64,000 nt of DNA from assembly GCF_014651035.1 (NCBI RefSeq), contig NZ_BMWC01000002.1, positions 682,001 through 746,000 on the forward strand. Reading direction: 5' to 3'. The notes under the pieces are model-generated. The model was not told the DNA's origin, did not search any database, and was given only the letters and a program-made list of their open reading frames with translations. How positions within the stretch are numbered: position 1 is the first letter of the stretch; every line of letters begins with the position of its first letter. Shown piece after piece: positions 45,575 to 57,056 of this stretch. Both the position numbers and the translations under genes were made by a program. This DNA comes from Streptomyces lomondensis. Its GTDB lineage: Bacteria; Actinomycetota; Actinomycetes; Streptomycetales; Streptomycetaceae.

Positions 45575-46093
45575 ATGTCACCCCTCAAGGCCGCCTGCGC
45601 TCTCGCCCTGACGACCGCGCTCTCACTCGCCGCGGTCCCCGCACACGCCACCTGGAAGGACCCCGGGCCGGAGAACGAGCTCGACCGGACCTACGCCGCG
45701 ACGTCCAAGTACCGGAACCTGAAGCGCGCGATCAAGGACGACTACTTGCGGAACAACGCCTGCGTCGCTCTCCTCGGGGAAGGCGGCATGGGCTACCACT
45801 ACGTCAAGCAGCAGCTCATCAACTCCACCGACCCGGCCCAGCCCGCCGGACTCGCCTACCACAAGGACAAGAAGGGCAAGAAGCGCCTCGGAGCCGTGGA
45901 GTGGATCGTCCGTGACGCCGACCAGAACGTGAAGACGGACTGGGACCGTCCGGTCATGTTCGGCGACCAGAAGTTCGACGGGCCGGAGGAGATCCCCGGG
46001 CTGGGCGTCGTCTACACGCTGCACGCCTGGATCTACAAGGACAACCCCCGGGGCGTCTTCTACCCCTGGAACCCCAGGGTGACGTGCCCGTGA
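45575..46093 (+). CDS. secreted protein of unknown function
   Basis: Small exported protein, 172 residues. Signal peptide about residues 1-26 ending in AVPAHA. The mature part starts TWKDPGPENELDRTYAATSKY and contains the glycine-rich segment LLGEGGMGYHYVK and KLGVVYTLHAWIYKDNP-like sequence near the end. Two cysteines (about residue 60 and residue 171) could form a disulfide. ATG at 45575 follows AAGGAGCG. It is divergent from recQ and ends at a strong terminator. I do not recognise the family. Confidence 0.82.
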   Translation: MSPLKAACALALTTALSLAAVPAHATWKDPGPENELDRTYAATSKYRNLKRAIKDDYLRNNACVALLGEGGMGYHYVKQQLINSTDPAQPAGLAYHKDKKGKKRLGAVEWIVRDADQNVKTDWDRPVMFGDQKFDGPEEIPGLGVVYTLHAWIYKDNPRGVFYPWNPRVTCP

Positions 46094-46116
46094 CCCGCCC
46101 GCGTCCCTGAGGGCTC

Positions 46117-46167
46117 ACGCGCGAGCGGGACCCGGCTCCCGAAGGAGACCGGGTCCCGCTCGCGCGT
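46117..46167. terminator. 19-bp perfect stem, bidirectional terminator
   Basis: ACGCGCGAGCGGGACCCGG at 46117-46135 pairs exactly with 46149-46167. The loop itself holds CTCC-CGAA-GGAG, which extends the stem with one bulged A. It lies between the convergent secreted-protein gene and nuoN. Confidence 0.92.
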
Positions 46168-46182
46168 ACCGCCCAGGGGGTG

Positions 46183-47832
46183 TCAGCGGACGAACACGCC
46201 CGCCTGCCCCGCCAGGTCCAGGAAGTACTGCGGCGCCACACCGAGCACCAGCGTGACCGCCACGCCCACCCCGATCGCCGTGATCGTCAGCGGCGACGGC
46301 ACGGCCACTGTCGGGCCCTCGGGCCGCGGCTCGCTGAAGAACATCAGCACGATGACGCGGATGTAGAAGAACGCCGCGATCGCCGACGAGATCACACCGA
46401 TCACGACGAGCGGGGCCGCACCGCCCTCCGCCGCCGCCTTGAACACGGCGAACTTCCCGGCGAAGCCGGAGGTCAGCGGAATGCCCGCGAAGGCCAGCAG
46501 GAACACCGCGAACACGGCAGCCACCAGCGGAGACCGGCGCCCCAGCCCCGCCCACTTGGACAGGTGCGTCGCCTCACCGCCCGCATCGCGCACGAGCGTG
46601 ACCACCGCGAAGGCGCCGATCGTCACGAACGAGTACGCGGCCAGGTAGAACAGCACCGACGACACACCGTCCGGCGTGGTCGCGATGACACCCGCGAGGA
46701 TGAACCCGGCGTGCGCGATCGACGAGTACGCCAGCAGCCGCTTGATGTCGGTCTGCGTGATCGCGACGATCGCACCGCCCAGCATGGTGACGATGGCCAC
46801 GGCCCACATGACCGGCCGCCAGTCCCAGCGCAGGCCCGGCAGGACGACGTACAGCACCCGCAGCAGCGCGCCGAACGCCGCCACCTTCGTCGCCGCCGCC
46901 ATGAACCCGGTCACCGGGGTCGGCGCGCCCTGGTACACGTCCGGCGTCCACATGTGGAACGGCACCGCGCCCACCTTGAACAGCAGGCCCATCACCAGCA
47001 GCGCCGCGCCGACGAGCAGCAGCGCGTCGTTGCCCATGGTGTCGGCGAGCGCCGGGTTGACGTCCTGGACCGTGCCCTCGACGACCTGCGCGATCGTCGC
47101 GTACGACATCGAGCCCGCGTAGCCGTAGAGCATCGCGATGCCGAACAGGGTGAACGCGGAGGCGAAGGCGCCGAGCAGGAAGTACTTGACGGCCGCCTCC
47201 TGCGACATGAGCCGCTTGCGGCGGGCCAGGGCGCACAGCAGGTACAGCGGGAGGGAGAAGACCTCCAGCGCCACGAACAGCGTCAGCAGGTCGTTGGCCG
47301 CCGGGAAGATCAGCATGCCGGCGACGGCGAACAGCAGCAACGGGAAGACCTCGGTGGTGGTGAACCCGGCCTTGACCGCGGCCTTCTCGCTCTCGCTGCC
47401 CGGCACGGACGCGGCCTGCGCGGCGAAGGAGTCGACCCGGTTGCCGTGCACCACCGGGTCCAGCCGCCGCTCGGCGAAGGTGAACAGGCCGACCAGGGCA
47501 GCCAGCAGGATGGTGCCCTGGAGGAAGAGGGCCGGTCCGTCGACGGCGATCGCGCCCATCGCCGCGATGCGCGCCTTGGTCGTGCCGTACCCGTCGGCCG
47601 CGAGGGCGACGACCGCGGCGAAGGCGGCCACGAGTGCCACGACGGACACGAACATCTGGACGTAGTAACGCGACTTGCGTGGGACGAACGCCTCGATCAG
47701 GATCCCGATGATCGCCGCTCCGACGATGATCAGGGTGGGCGCCATCTGTCCGTACTCGAACGTCGGCGCGTCGATCTTGGTGATCGGTTCGACCGCGGTT
47801 GTCCACAGGCTGTGGACGGCTGATGCGCTCAC
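46183..47832 (-). CDS. nuoN: NADH-quinone oxidoreductase subunit N
   Basis: Antiporter-like proton-pumping subunit, 549 residues, about 14 helices. Conserved region ALEVFSLPLYLLCALARRKR includes the key helix-5 glutamate. KYFLLGAFASAFTLFGIAMLYG and VGAVPFHMWTPDVYQGAPTP, with the helix-7 lysine neighbourhood (GLLFKVGAVPFH), are intact. GTG at 47832 overlaps the nuoM stop (GTGA). Last gene of the complete operon. A DnaA-type TTGTCCACA occurs within its 5' end at 47799-47807. Confidence 0.96.
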   Translation of the reverse strand: MSASAVHSLWTTAVEPITKIDAPTFEYGQMAPTLIIVGAAIIGILIEAFVPRKSRYYVQMFVSVVALVAAFAAVVALAADGYGTTKARIAAMGAIAVDGPALFLQGTILLAALVGLFTFAERRLDPVVHGNRVDSFAAQAASVPGSESEKAAVKAGFTTTEVFPLLLFAVAGMLIFPAANDLLTLFVALEVFSLPLYLLCALARRKRLMSQEAAVKYFLLGAFASAFTLFGIAMLYGYAGSMSYATIAQVVEGTVQDVNPALADTMGNDALLLVGAALLVMGLLFKVGAVPFHMWTPDVYQGAPTPVTGFMAAATKVAAFGALLRVLYVVLPGLRWDWRPVMWAVAIVTMLGGAIVAITQTDIKRLLAYSSIAHAGFILAGVIATTPDGVSSVLFYLAAYSFVTIGAFAVVTLVRDAGGEATHLSKWAGLGRRSPLVAAVFAVFLLAFAGIPLTSGFAGKFAVFKAAAEGGAAPLVVIGVISSAIAAFFYIRVIVLMFFSEPRPEGPTVAVPSPLTITAIGVGVAVTLVLGVAPQYFLDLAGQAGVFVR

Positions 47833-49400
47833 TTGGCCGCCTCCACCTCGGGCTGGGGGTCCTTCTTCTGTACGTCGGACATGGTCTGCTTGACCGCCGG
47901 GTCGACGATGTCCGTGACGGGCTTCGGGTAGACGCCCAGGAAGATCAGCAGTACGACCAGCGGCGCGACCACCACGAGTTCCCGCACCCTGAGATCAGGC
48001 ATCGCGCTGACCTCCGGTTTCACCGGGCCCGTCATCGTCCGCTGGTAGAGGACGAGGGTGTAGAGGGCGGCGAGGACGATGCCGAAGGTGGCGATGATGC
48101 CGATCACCGGGTAGCGCGTGAACGTGCCGACCAGGACCAGGAACTCGCTCACGAACGGCGCCAGTCCGGGCAGGGACAGGGTCGCGAGGCTGCCGATCAG
48201 GAACGTGCCGGCGAGCACCGGTGCGACCTTCTGCACTCCGCCGTAGTCGGCGATGAGCCGCGAGCCGCGCCGGGAGATCAGGAAGCCCGCGATCAGCATC
48301 AGCGCGGCGGTCGAGATGCCGTGGTTGACCATGTAGAGCGTCGCCCCGGACTGGCCCTGGCTGGTCATCGCGAAGATGCCCATGATGATGAAGCCGAAGT
48401 GGGAGATCGACGCGTAGGCGATCAGGCGCTTGATGTCGCGCTGGCCGACCGCGAGCAGCGCCCCGTAGATGATGCTGATCAGGGCGAGGACGAGGATCGC
48501 GGGCGTGGCCCACTTGCTGGCCTCCGGGAAGAGCTGGAGGCAGAAGCGGAGCATCGCGAAGGTGCCGACCTTGTCGACGACCGCCGTGATGAGCACGGCG
48601 ACCGGGGCGGTCGACTCCTGCATCGCGTTGGGCAGCCAGGTGTGCAGCGGCCACAGCGGCGCCTTCACCGCGAAGGCGAAGAAGAAGCCGAGGAACAGCC
48701 AGCGTTCGGTGCTGGCCGCCATCTCCAGCGAGCCGTTGGCCCGGGCCTCGGCGATCTCGGTGAGCGAGAAGTTCCCGGCGACCACGTACAGGCCGATCAC
48801 CGCGGCCAGCATGATCAGGCCGCCGACCAGGTTGTAGAGGAGGAACTTCACCGCCGCGTACGACCGTTGCGTCGCCGCCGCCTTCTCGCCGTGCTCGTGG
48901 GCACGGTCCCCGAAGCCGCCGATGAGGAAGTACATCGGGATCAGCATGGCTTCGAAGAAGATGTAGAAGAGGAAGACGTCGGTGGCCTCGAAGGAGAGGA
49001 TCACCATCGCCTCGACGGCCAGGATCAGGGCGAAGAAGCCCTGCGTGGGCCGCCACCGCTTGCTGCCGGTCTCCAGCGGGTCGGCGTCGTGCCAGCCCGC
49101 GAGGATGATGAACGGGATCAGCAGGGCGGTCAGCGCGATCAGCGCCACCGCGATGCCGTCCACGCCCAGTTCGTAGCGGACGCCGAAGTCCGCGATCCAG
49201 GCGTGGGACTCGGTGAGCTGGTAGCGCTCGCCGCCCGGGTCGAAGCGCACGGCGATGACGATCGCCAGGACCAGCGTGGCGAGCGAGACGAGCAGCGCCA
49301 GCCACTTGGCGGCGGTGCGCCGCGCGGCCGGTACGGCGGCCGTGGCGATCGCCCCGACGGCCGGGAGCGCCGCTGTCACTGTCAGCAGAGGAAAGGACAT
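47829..49400 (-). CDS. nuoM: NADH-quinone oxidoreductase subunit M
   Basis: Antiporter-like proton-pumping subunit, 523 residues. Landmarks: LFYIFFEAMLIPMYFLIGGFG (helix-5 Glu), FFFAFAVKAPLWPLHTWLPNAMQE (helix-7 Lys) and GQRDIKRLIAYASISHFGFI. ATG at 49400, 5 bases after the nuoL stop. The C-terminal 20 residues are charged. Coupled to nuoN by a GTGA overlap. Confidence 0.96.
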   Translation of the reverse strand: MSFPLLTVTAALPAVGAIATAAVPAARRTAAKWLALLVSLATLVLAIVIAVRFDPGGERYQLTESHAWIADFGVRYELGVDGIAVALIALTALLIPFIILAGWHDADPLETGSKRWRPTQGFFALILAVEAMVILSFEATDVFLFYIFFEAMLIPMYFLIGGFGDRAHEHGEKAAATQRSYAAVKFLLYNLVGGLIMLAAVIGLYVVAGNFSLTEIAEARANGSLEMAASTERWLFLGFFFAFAVKAPLWPLHTWLPNAMQESTAPVAVLITAVVDKVGTFAMLRFCLQLFPEASKWATPAILVLALISIIYGALLAVGQRDIKRLIAYASISHFGFIIMGIFAMTSQGQSGATLYMVNHGISTAALMLIAGFLISRRGSRLIADYGGVQKVAPVLAGTFLIGSLATLSLPGLAPFVSEFLVLVGTFTRYPVIGIIATFGIVLAALYTLVLYQRTMTGPVKPEVSAMPDLRVRELVVVAPLVVLLIFLGVYPKPVTDIVDPAVKQTMSDVQKKDPQPEVEAAK

Positions 49401-49405
49401 CGGTA

Positions 49406-51370
49406 TCAGACCGCCCTCATCAGCAGGGTCGCGGCGACGATGACCGCCGCGCCGCCGAACATCGAGACCGCGTAGGAGCGGGCGAAGCCGTTCTGCAGCC
49501 TGCGCATCCGCCCGGAGAGGCCGCCGACCGAGGCCGCCGTGCCGTTGACGACGCCGTCGACCAGGGTGTGGTCGACGTAGACCAGGGACCGCGTGAGGTG
49601 CTCGCCGCCGCGGACCAGGACGACGTGGTTGAAGTCGTCCTGGAGCAGGTCGCGCCGGGCGGCCCGGGTGAGCAGCGAGCCGCGCGGGGCGACGGCCGGG
49701 ACCGGGCGGCGGCCGTACTGCGCCCAGGCGGCGGCGACGCCGATGACCATCACGGCGACCGTGGACAGCGTGACCGTGAGGGCGCTGACCGGCGGGTTGC
49801 CGTGGTCGTGGCCGGTGATCGGCTCCAGCCAGTGCAGGAAGCGGTCGCCGATGCTGAAGAATGCACCGCCCGCCACCGACCCGACGGCCAGCACGATCAT
49901 GGGGATCGTCATGACCTTGGGCGACTCGTGCGGGTGCGGCGGGGTGTACTCGCCGCGCGTCTCGGCGGCGGGCTCCACGTCCGGCTGGGCCGGGGACGGC
50001 GTCGGGGCGTTGCGCCAGCGCTCCTCGCCGAAGAACGTCATCAGCATCACGCGCGTCATGTAGTACGCGGTGATGGCCGCGCCGAGCAGGGCGCAGGCGC
50101 CGAGGATCCAGCCCTCGGTACCGCCCTTGGCGAACGCCGCCTCGATGATCTTGTCCTTGGAGAAGAAGCCCGACAGGCCCGGGAATCCGATGATCGCGAG
50201 GTAGCCGAGGCCGAAGGTGACGAAGGTGACCGGCATGTACTTCCGCAGGCCGCCGTACCTCCTCATGTCCACCTCGTCGTTCATGCCGTGCATGACCGAA
50301 CCGGCGCCGAGGAACAGCCCGGCCTTGAAGAAGCCGTGCGTCACCAGGTGCATGATCGCGAAGACGTAGCCGATGGGGCCGAGGCCCGCGGCGAGGATCA
50401 TGTAGCCGATCTGGGACATGGTCGAGCCGGCCAGGGCCTTCTTGATGTCGTCCTTCGCGCAACCGACGATCGCACCGAAGAGGAGCGTGACGGCACCGAC
50501 GATGGTGACGACCAGCTGCGCGTCCGGTGCGCCGTTGAACACGGCCCCGGAGCGGACGATCAGGTAGACGCCCGCCGTCACCATCGTCGCGGCGTGGATG
50601 AGGGCCGAGACCGGGGTCGGGCCCTCCATCGCGTCCCCGAGCCAGGACTGGAGCGGCACCTGGGCGGACTTTCCGCAGGCGGCGAGCAGCAGCATCAGGG
50701 CGATCGCGGTGAGCTTGTCCTCACCGGCTGCGCCGGCGAGCCCGGCCTCCTCGTGGCTGCCGAGCACCGGCCCGAAGGCGAAGGTGCCGAACCAGAGGAA
50801 CATCAGCATGATCGCGATGGACAGGCCCATGTCGCCGACGCGGTTGACCAGGAAGGCCTTCTTCGCGGCCGTGGCGGCGCTGGGCTTGTGCTGCCAGAAG
50901 CCGATCAGCAGGTAGGAGGCGAGGCCGACGCCCTCCCAGCCGACGTACAGCAGCAGGTAGTTGTCGGCGAGGACCAGCAGCAGCATCGCCGCGAGGAACA
51001 GGTTCAGGTACCCGAAGAAGCGGCGGCGCCGCTCGTCGTGCTCCATGTACCCGACGGAGTACAGGTGGATCAGCGATCCGACGCCCGTGATCAGCAGCAC
51101 GAACGTCATGGACAGCTGGTCGAGCTGGAAGGCGACGTCCGCCTGGAAGCCCTCGACCGGGATCCAGCTGAACAGGTGCTGGGCCATGACGCGGTGTTCG
51201 GCGTCCTGGCCGAGCATGTCGGTGAACAGGACCAGGCCGAGCACGAAGGAGACGGCCGCGAGCAGCGTGCCGATCCAGTGGCCGACGGCGTCCAGCCGGC
51301 GTCCGCCGCACAGCAGGACCGCCGCTCCGAGCAGGGGCGCCGCCACCAGCAGCGCAATCAGGTTCTCCAC
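49406..51370 (-). CDS. nuoL: NADH-quinone oxidoreductase subunit L
   Basis: Distal antiporter-like subunit with the long lateral helix, 654 residues. It contains [20 protein letters not shown] (helix-5 Glu region), [20 protein letters not shown] (helix-7 Lys) and [19 protein letters not shown]. The C-terminal part after residue 500 contains the lateral-helix region. GTG at 51370; it starts 15 bases after the nuoK stop, one of the few non-overlapping joints in the operon. Confidence 0.96.
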   Translation of the reverse strand: MENLIALLVAAPLLGAAVLLCGGRRLDAVGHWIGTLLAAVSFVLGLVLFTDMLGQDAEHRVMAQHLFSWIPVEGFQADVAFQLDQLSMTFVLLITGVGSLIHLYSVGYMEHDERRRRFFGYLNLFLAAMLLLVLADNYLLLYVGWEGVGLASYLLIGFWQHKPSAATAAKKAFLVNRVGDMGLSIAIMLMFLWFGTFAFGPVLGSHEEAGLAGAAGEDKLTAIALMLLLAACGKSAQVPLQSWLGDAMEGPTPVSALIHAATMVTAGVYLIVRSGAVFNGAPDAQLVVTIVGAVTLLFGAIVGCAKDDIKKALAGSTMSQIGYMILAAGLGPIGYVFAIMHLVTHGFFKAGLFLGAGSVMHGMNDEVDMRRYGGLRKYMPVTFVTFGLGYLAIIGFPGLSGFFSKDKIIEAAFAKGGTEGWILGACALLGAAITAYYMTRVMLMTFFGEERWRNAPTPSPAQPDVEPAAETRGEYTPPHPHESPKVMTIPMIVLAVGSVAGGAFFSIGDRFLHWLEPITGHDHGNPPVSALTVTLSTVAVMVIGVAAAWAQYGRRPVPAVAPRGSLLTRAARRDLLQDDFNHVVLVRGGEHLTRSLVYVDHTLVDGVVNGTAASVGGLSGRMRRLQNGFARSYAVSMFGGAAVIVAATLLMRAV

Positions 51371-51385
51371 GATTCTTCCGACCCC

Positions 51386-51685
51386 TTACAGCTTCATCAG
51401 GCTGGCGTCGTCGACCGAGGCCGAGTGGCGGGCGCGGAACAGGGACACGATGATCGCGAGCCCGACCACGACCTCCGCGGCGGCGACGACCATCGTGAAG
51501 AAGGCGATGATCTGGCCGTCGAGGTTGCCGTGCATGCGGGAGAAGGCGACGAACGCGAGGTTGCAGGCGTTGAGCATGAGCTCGATGCACATGAACACGA
51601 CGATCGCGTTGCGCCTGATCAGCACGCCGGTGGCGCCGATCGTGAACAACAGGGCCGCGAGGTAGAGGTAGTTGACGGGGTTCAC
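51386..51685 (-). CDS. nuoK: NADH-quinone oxidoreductase subunit K
   Basis: Membrane subunit of 99 residues, three helices. Family core [20 protein letters not shown] with the helix-2 glutamate, then [20 protein letters not shown] with the second. GTG at 51685 overlaps the nuoJ stop (GTGA); the reading frame further upstream is a shadow of nuoJ. Confidence 0.96.
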   Translation of the reverse strand: MNPVNYLYLAALLFTIGATGVLIRRNAIVVFMCIELMLNACNLAFVAFSRMHGNLDGQIIAFFTMVVAAAEVVVGLAIIVSLFRARHSASVDDASLMKL

Positions 51686-52524
51686 TTCGACGCCTCCTCG
51701 GGCCGCTTGAACGTGGCCGGCTCGATGGCCTTCCGCCCCAGGCGCTCCTCGGCACGCTGCTCCAGGGCCCGCAGGTCGTTGAGCGCCTCCTGCGACACGT
51801 CCCGGATCTGGCCCCGCTCGCGCAGCGTCTTGCTGACGGTGAGGTCGGAGGGGGTGCCGTCGGGCAGCAGGCCCGCGATGTCGACCGCGTTGTGCCGGGC
51901 GTAGACACCGGGCGCCGGCAGGGGCGGCAGCTGCTTGCCCGAACGGACGCGTTCCTCGGCGAGTTCGCGCTGCGTCTTGGCCCGTTCGGTGCGCTCGCGG
52001 TGGGTGAGCACCATGGCGCCGACGGCGGCCGTGATGAGCAGGGCGCCGGTGATCTCGAACGCGAAGACGTACTTGGTGAAGATGAGGGCGGCGATGCCCT
52101 CCACGTTTCCGCCCGCGTTCGCCTGGCCGATGCCGTTGAACTCTCTGAGGGAGGCGTTGCCGATCCCGGCGATCAGCAGGACGCCGAAGCCGAGCCCGCA
52201 CAGCAGGGCCAGCCAGCGCTGGCCCTTGATGGTCTCCTTCAGGGAGTCCGCCGCGGTGACGCCGACGAGCATCACCACGAACAGGAACAGCATCATGATC
52301 GCGCCGGTGTAGACGACGATCTGCACGACGCCCAGGAAATAGGCGCCGTTGGCGAGGTAGAACACCGCCAGGATGATCATGGTCCCGGCGAGGCAGAGCG
52401 CGCTGTGCACGGCCCTCTTCATGAGGATGGTGCACAGGGCGCCGATCACCGCGACGGTGCCGAGGATCCAGAACTGGACGGCCTCTCCAGTGGAGGTGGA
52501 GTAGGCGGCGAGCTGGGCGGTCAT
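51682..52524 (-). CDS. nuoJ: NADH-quinone oxidoreductase subunit J
   Basis: Membrane subunit, 280 residues. Five helices lie in the first 180 residues, with [20 protein letters not shown] as the family core. The remaining 100 residues form a soluble, charged extension ([19 protein letters not shown] then [20 protein letters not shown]), longer than in most bacteria. ATG at 52524 overlaps the nuoI stop (ATGA). Compare the shorter nuoJ2 at 287-964. Confidence 0.95.
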   Translation of the reverse strand: MTAQLAAYSTSTGEAVQFWILGTVAVIGALCTILMKRAVHSALCLAGTMIILAVFYLANGAYFLGVVQIVVYTGAIMMLFLFVVMLVGVTAADSLKETIKGQRWLALLCGLGFGVLLIAGIGNASLREFNGIGQANAGGNVEGIAALIFTKYVFAFEITGALLITAAVGAMVLTHRERTERAKTQRELAEERVRSGKQLPPLPAPGVYARHNAVDIAGLLPDGTPSDLTVSKTLRERGQIRDVSQEALNDLRALEQRAEERLGRKAIEPATFKRPEEASK

Positions 52525-53186
52525 CGGCCGATCACCTTCCCCGACGCCGGTTCGGTCCCGCCGAAGGTCGAGTCGGCCTCCTGGACGACCTCGCCCTTGG
52601 AGTGGGCGACCTGCTGCTCCGTACCGGGCGCGGCCTCGGTGACCAGGCCCCGGTAGTAGTCCTGTTCGTCCGTCCCCGGGTAGATGGCGTGGGGCGTGTC
52701 GACCATGCCCTCCTCCAGACCGGCGAGCAGTTGCTCCTTGGTGTAGATGAGGTTGGCCCGGCTGGAGTCGGCGAGCTCGAACTCGTTCGTCATCGTGAGC
52801 GCGCGCGTGGGGCACGCCTCGATGCACAGGCCGCACAGGATGCAGCGGGCGTAGTTGATCTGGTAGACGCGGCCGTACCGCTCGCCCGGGGAGTAGCGCT
52901 CCTCGTCGGTGTTGTCCGCGCCCTCCACATAGATGGCGTCGGCGGGGCAGGCCCACGCGCACAGTTCGCAGCCGACGCACTTCTCCAGGCCGTCCGGATG
53001 GCGGTTGAGCTGGTGCCGTCCGTGGAAGCGCGGAGCCGTGGTCTTCTGCTGCTCCGGGTACTGCTCGGTCAGCCGCTTCTTGAACATGGCCTTGAAGGTC
53101 ACGCCGAAGCCGGCCACCGGGTTCTGGAAACCGGGCTTGGTGTCCTTGGGTTCCTCACCCATCGAACGCTCGAGTTCCTCAGCCAT
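52521..53186 (-). CDS. nuoI: NADH-quinone oxidoreductase subunit I
   Basis: Peripheral-arm subunit with two [4Fe-4S] clusters, 221 residues. Motifs [20 protein letters not shown] and [20 protein letters not shown] are complete. The last 50 residues are a polar tail. ATG at 53186 has AAGGAGG at ideal spacing, a rare strong site in this operon, and overlaps the nuoH end by 8 bases. Confidence 0.96.
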   Translation of the reverse strand: MAEELERSMGEEPKDTKPGFQNPVAGFGVTFKAMFKKRLTEQYPEQQKTTAPRFHGRHQLNRHPDGLEKCVGCELCAWACPADAIYVEGADNTDEERYSPGERYGRVYQINYARCILCGLCIEACPTRALTMTNEFELADSSRANLIYTKEQLLAGLEEGMVDTPHAIYPGTDEQDYYRGLVTEAAPGTEQQVAHSKGEVVQEADSTFGGTEPASGKVIGR

Positions 53187-54555
53187 CGGACGCCTCCTTT
53201 CCATCCGTAGTTCCGCCCAGAGATTGGTCACTCTGAGTATCGGGCCCACCACTGACAATCAGCTCCCGCTCACGGCGCGAGCGGCGGCGCGGGACCGGTG
53301 GAAGTTCCTGTCCCGGCAGGGGCGGTACGGGGAATCCGCCCGCCATCGGGTCGAACGCGGCCGGGGGCTCGGCGGGCGGTTCGGCCCGCTTCGACTTCTC
53401 GCGGAACATGTCGGCGACGAAGGAGAGCAGCAGCACGGCGAGCACGCCGCCACCGACGTAGAGGGCGATGTCGGCGAAGTCGTAGCCCTCGTTCCGCATG
53501 GCCCGGACGCTCGCGACGAGCATCAGCCACACCAGCGAGACCGGGATGAGAACCTTCCAGCCGAGCTTCATCAGCTGGTCGTAGCGGACGCGCGGGAGGG
53601 TGCCGCGGATCCAGATGAACATGAACAGCAGCAGCTGGACCTTGACCGTGAACCACAGCAGCGGCCACCAGCCGTGGTTGGCGCCCTCCCAGAAGGTGCT
53701 GATGGGCCAGGGGGCCCGCCAGCCGCCGAGGAAGAGCGTGGTGGCGACGGCCGAGACGGTCACCATGTTGACGTACTCGGCGAGCATGAACATCGCGAAC
53801 TTGATCGACGAGTACTCGGTGTTGAAGCCGCCGACCAGGTCGCCCTCGGACTCCGGCATGTCGAAGGGGGCGCGGTTGGTCTCGCCGACCATCGTCACGA
53901 TGTAGAGGATGAAGGAGACTGGCAGCAGCAGGATGTACCAGCGGTCGGTCTGCCCCTCGACGATCGTGGACGTCGACATCGACCCGGAGTAGAGGAACAC
54001 GGAGGCGAAGGCGGCGCCCATCGCGATCTCGTAGGAGATCATCTGCGCGCACGAGCGCAGACCGCCCAGCAGCGGGTACGTCGAGCCGGAGCTCCAGCCC
54101 GCCAGCACGATGCCGTAGATGCCGACCGAGGCGACCGCGAGGATGTAGAGCATCGCGATCGGCAGGTCGGTGAGCTGCATCGTGGTGCGCTGGCCGAAGA
54201 TCGAGATCTCGTTGCCGGCCGGGCCGAAGGGGATCACCGCGATCGCCATGAACGCCGGGATGGCCGCGATGATCGGCGCGAGGACGTACACCGCCTTGTC
54301 CGCGCGCTTGACGATCACGTCCTCCTTCAGCATCAGCTTGATGCCGTCGGCGAGCGACTGGAGCATGCCCCAGGGGCCGTGCCGGTTGGGGCCGACGCGC
54401 AGCTGCATCCAGGCGACGACCTTGCGCTCCATGACGATGGAGACCAGCACGGTCACCATCAGGAAGGCGAAGCAGAACACCGCCTTGATGGCGACCAGCC
54501 ACCAGGGGTCGGTGCCGAACATCGAGAGGTCTTCAGCGGCGAGGTACGGGCTCAT
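53179..54555 (-). CDS. nuoH: NADH-quinone oxidoreductase subunit H
   Basis: Quinone-tunnel membrane subunit, 458 residues. Loop 1 reads [20 protein letters not shown] with [20 protein letters not shown]; the later loop [20 protein letters not shown] is intact. The last 65 residues after helix 8 are Pro/Arg-rich and disordered, absent from nuoH2. ATG at 54555 overlaps the nuoG stop (ATGA). Confidence 0.96.
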   Translation of the reverse strand: MSPYLAAEDLSMFGTDPWWLVAIKAVFCFAFLMVTVLVSIVMERKVVAWMQLRVGPNRHGPWGMLQSLADGIKLMLKEDVIVKRADKAVYVLAPIIAAIPAFMAIAVIPFGPAGNEISIFGQRTTMQLTDLPIAMLYILAVASVGIYGIVLAGWSSGSTYPLLGGLRSCAQMISYEIAMGAAFASVFLYSGSMSTSTIVEGQTDRWYILLLPVSFILYIVTMVGETNRAPFDMPESEGDLVGGFNTEYSSIKFAMFMLAEYVNMVTVSAVATTLFLGGWRAPWPISTFWEGANHGWWPLLWFTVKVQLLLFMFIWIRGTLPRVRYDQLMKLGWKVLIPVSLVWLMLVASVRAMRNEGYDFADIALYVGGGVLAVLLLSFVADMFREKSKRAEPPAEPPAAFDPMAGGFPVPPLPGQELPPVPRRRSRRERELIVSGGPDTQSDQSLGGTTDGKEASDG

Positions 54556-57056
54556 GCCTCCACCTCCTTGGGGGCCTCGCCGGCGAGCGTCGCCGGGCCG
54601 ATGCGGACGAGGGAGCCGGGCCGCGCCCCGGTGTCGGAGGCGACGCCGCCGCCGGTGGAGTTGAGCGGGAGCCACACCACCCGGTCGGGCATGTCACTGA
54701 TCTGGAGCGGCAGTTCGACGACTCCCTGGGGGCCGGTCACCGCGAGGAGGTCGCCCTCCTTGACGCCCGCCTCGGCGGCCGTCGCGGCCGACACACGCGC
54801 GCGTGCGGCGTGCCGGGTTCCGGCGAGTGCCTCGTCGCCCTGCTGGAGCAGGCCCTGGTCGAGCAGCAGCCGGTGCCCGGCGAGTACGGCCTCCCCCGCG
54901 GCCGGCCGGGGCAGCGCGCCCGCGGTCTCCACGGGTTCGCCGGCCCGCGGGCCGTCCCAGGCGCCGAGCCGGTCGATCTCCGCGCGCACGGTGCGCAGAT
55001 CCGGCAGTCCGAGGTGGACGTCCATGGCGTCGGCGAGCATCTGCAGCACGCGCGCGTCGGACGGCGCGAGACGCCGGGTCATCTGGTCGGGCTTGAGCGC
55101 CGCCTCGAAGAAGCGGACGCGGCCTTCCCAGTTGAGGAAGGTGCCGGCCTTCTCGGCGACCGCCGCGACGGGCAGGACGACGTCGGCCTTGCGGGTGATC
55201 TCGCCGGGCCGCAGTTCGAGCGAGACCAGGAAGCCGACCTCGTCGAGCGCGGCACGCGCGCGTGCCGGGTCGGGCAGGTCGGCGATCTCCACGCCCGCCA
55301 CCAGCAGGGCCTGGAGTTCGCCGGTCGCGGCGGCCTCGACGATCTGGCCGGTGTCGCGGCCGTAGCGGTGCGGCAGGCCGGCGACGCCCCAGACGGCGGC
55401 GACCTCGTCCCGCGCGCGCGGGTCGGTCGCCGGACGCCCGCCCGGCAGCAGCGAGGGCAGCGCGCCCGCCTCGATCGCACCGCGTTCCCCGGCCCGGCGC
55501 GGGATCCACACCAGCCGGGCGCCGGTCGCGGCGGCGGTGCGGGCGGCGGCCGTCAGACCACCGGCCACCGCGGCCAGCCGCTCGCCGACGACGATCACCG
55601 CGCCCTCGGCGCGCAGCGCCTCGGCGGCCGCGGCGCCGTCGCCCTCCAGGCCGGCGTTGCTCGCGAGCGCGTCCAGCCACTCGGTCTCGGTGCCGGGAGC
55701 CGCCGGCAGCAGCGTGCCGCCGGCCTTCTCCAGGCCCCGGGTGGCGTGGGTGGCGAGCGAGAAGGTCCGCTGCCCGTGCCCCCGCCAGGCCTTGCGGAGC
55801 CGCAGGAAGACGCCGGGCGCCTCCTCCTCCGCCTCGAACCCGACCAGCAGGACGGCCGGCGCCTTCTCCAGGGCGGTGTACGTGACGCCCGTGCCGTCGA
55901 GGTCCCGGCCGCGTCCGGCGACCTGGGCGGCGAGGAAGTCGGCCTCCTCGCCGCTGTGCACGCGCGCGCGGAAGTCGATGTCGTTGGTGTCGAGCGCCAC
56001 GCGCGCGAACTTGCTGTACGCGTAGGCGTCCTCGATGGTGAGGCGGCCGCCGGTCAGGACGCCGGTGCGGCCCCGGGAGGCCAGCAGCCCCTGGGCCGCG
56101 ATCTGGAGCGCCTCGGGCCAGGAGGCCGGTTCGAGGTCGCCTTCGGCGTTGCGCACCAAAGGCGTCTCCAGCCGGTCCCGCTGCTGGGCGTACCGGAACG
56201 CGAAGCGCCCCTTGTCGCAGATCCACTCCTCGTTGACCTCGGGGTCGTGGGCGGCGAGCCGCCGCATGACCTTGCCGCGCCGGTGGTCGGTGCGCGTGGC
56301 GCAGCCGCCGGAGCAGTGCTCGCACACCGACGGGGAGGAGACGAGGTCGAAGGGGCGGGAGCGGAATCGGTACGCCGCCGAGGTCAGCGCGCCGACCGGG
56401 CAGATCTGGATGGTGTTGCCGGAGAAGTACGACTCGAACGGGTCGCCCTCGCCGGTGCCCACCTGCTGGAGCGCGCCGCGCTCGAGCAGCTCGATCATCG
56501 GGTCGCCCGCGACCTGGTTGGAGAACCGGGTGCAGCGGGCGCACAGCACGCACCGCTCCCGGTCCAGCAGCACCTGCGTGGAGATCGGGACGGGCTTCTC
56601 GAACGTCCGCTTCCGCCCCTCGAAACGGGATTCGGCGTCGCCGTGCGACATCGCCTGGTTCTGCAGCGGGCACTCGCCGCCCTTGTCGCAGACCGGGCAG
56701 TCCAGCGGGTGGTTGATGAGCAGGAGCTCCATCACACCCTTCTGGGCCTTCTCGGCGACCGGGGAGGTGAGGTGGGTCTTCACCACCATCCCGTCGGTGC
56801 AGGTGATGGTGCAGGACGCCATGGGCTTGCGCTGGCCCTCGACCTCGACGATGCACTGGCGGCAGGCGCCGGCCGGATCGAGGAGGGGGTGGTCGCAGAA
56901 CCGGGGGATCTCGATGCCGAGCTGTTCGGCGGCCCGGATGACCAGGGTGCCCTTGGGCACGCTGATCTCGATGCCGTCGATCGTCAGCGTCACGAGGTCC
57001 TCCGGCGGGACCGCCGCCTCTCCCCCACCCGCGGGAGCGTTGGTGGTCACGGTCAT
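54552..57056 (-). CDS. nuoG: NADH-quinone oxidoreductase subunit G
   Basis: Largest peripheral-arm subunit, 834 residues. The N-terminal [2Fe-2S] domain has [20 protein letters not shown] and a fourth Cys in MASCTI. The His-ligated cluster region is [20 protein letters not shown]; a [4Fe-4S] set follows in [13 protein letters not shown] and CPVGAL. An extra N7 cluster motif is present ([14 protein letters not shown] then WICDKGRF), a feature of only some bacteria. The C-terminal two-thirds is a molybdopterin-oxidoreductase-like domain. ATG at 57056 overlaps the nuoF stop. Confidence 0.96.
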   Translation of the reverse strand: MTVTTNAPAGGGEAAVPPEDLVTLTIDGIEISVPKGTLVIRAAEQLGIEIPRFCDHPLLDPAGACRQCIVEVEGQRKPMASCTITCTDGMVVKTHLTSPVAEKAQKGVMELLLINHPLDCPVCDKGGECPLQNQAMSHGDAESRFEGRKRTFEKPVPISTQVLLDRERCVLCARCTRFSNQVAGDPMIELLERGALQQVGTGEGDPFESYFSGNTIQICPVGALTSAAYRFRSRPFDLVSSPSVCEHCSGGCATRTDHRRGKVMRRLAAHDPEVNEEWICDKGRFAFRYAQQRDRLETPLVRNAEGDLEPASWPEALQIAAQGLLASRGRTGVLTGGRLTIEDAYAYSKFARVALDTNDIDFRARVHSGEEADFLAAQVAGRGRDLDGTGVTYTALEKAPAVLLVGFEAEEEAPGVFLRLRKAWRGHGQRTFSLATHATRGLEKAGGTLLPAAPGTETEWLDALASNAGLEGDGAAAAEALRAEGAVIVVGERLAAVAGGLTAAARTAAATGARLVWIPRRAGERGAIEAGALPSLLPGGRPATDPRARDEVAAVWGVAGLPHRYGRDTGQIVEAAATGELQALLVAGVEIADLPDPARARAALDEVGFLVSLELRPGEITRKADVVLPVAAVAEKAGTFLNWEGRVRFFEAALKPDQMTRRLAPSDARVLQMLADAMDVHLGLPDLRTVRAEIDRLGAWDGPRAGEPVETAGALPRPAAGEAVLAGHRLLLDQGLLQQGDEALAGTRHAARARVSAATAAEAGVKEGDLLAVTGPQGVVELPLQISDMPDRVVWLPLNSTGGGVASDTGARPGSLVRIGPATLAGEAPKEVEA

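Noticed and set aside
49568..51904. 778-codon plus-strand open frame
   Set aside because: Antisense to nuoL; the protein is Asp/Glu/His/Gln/Arg-rich shadow sequence, while nuoL on the other strand has clear family motifs.
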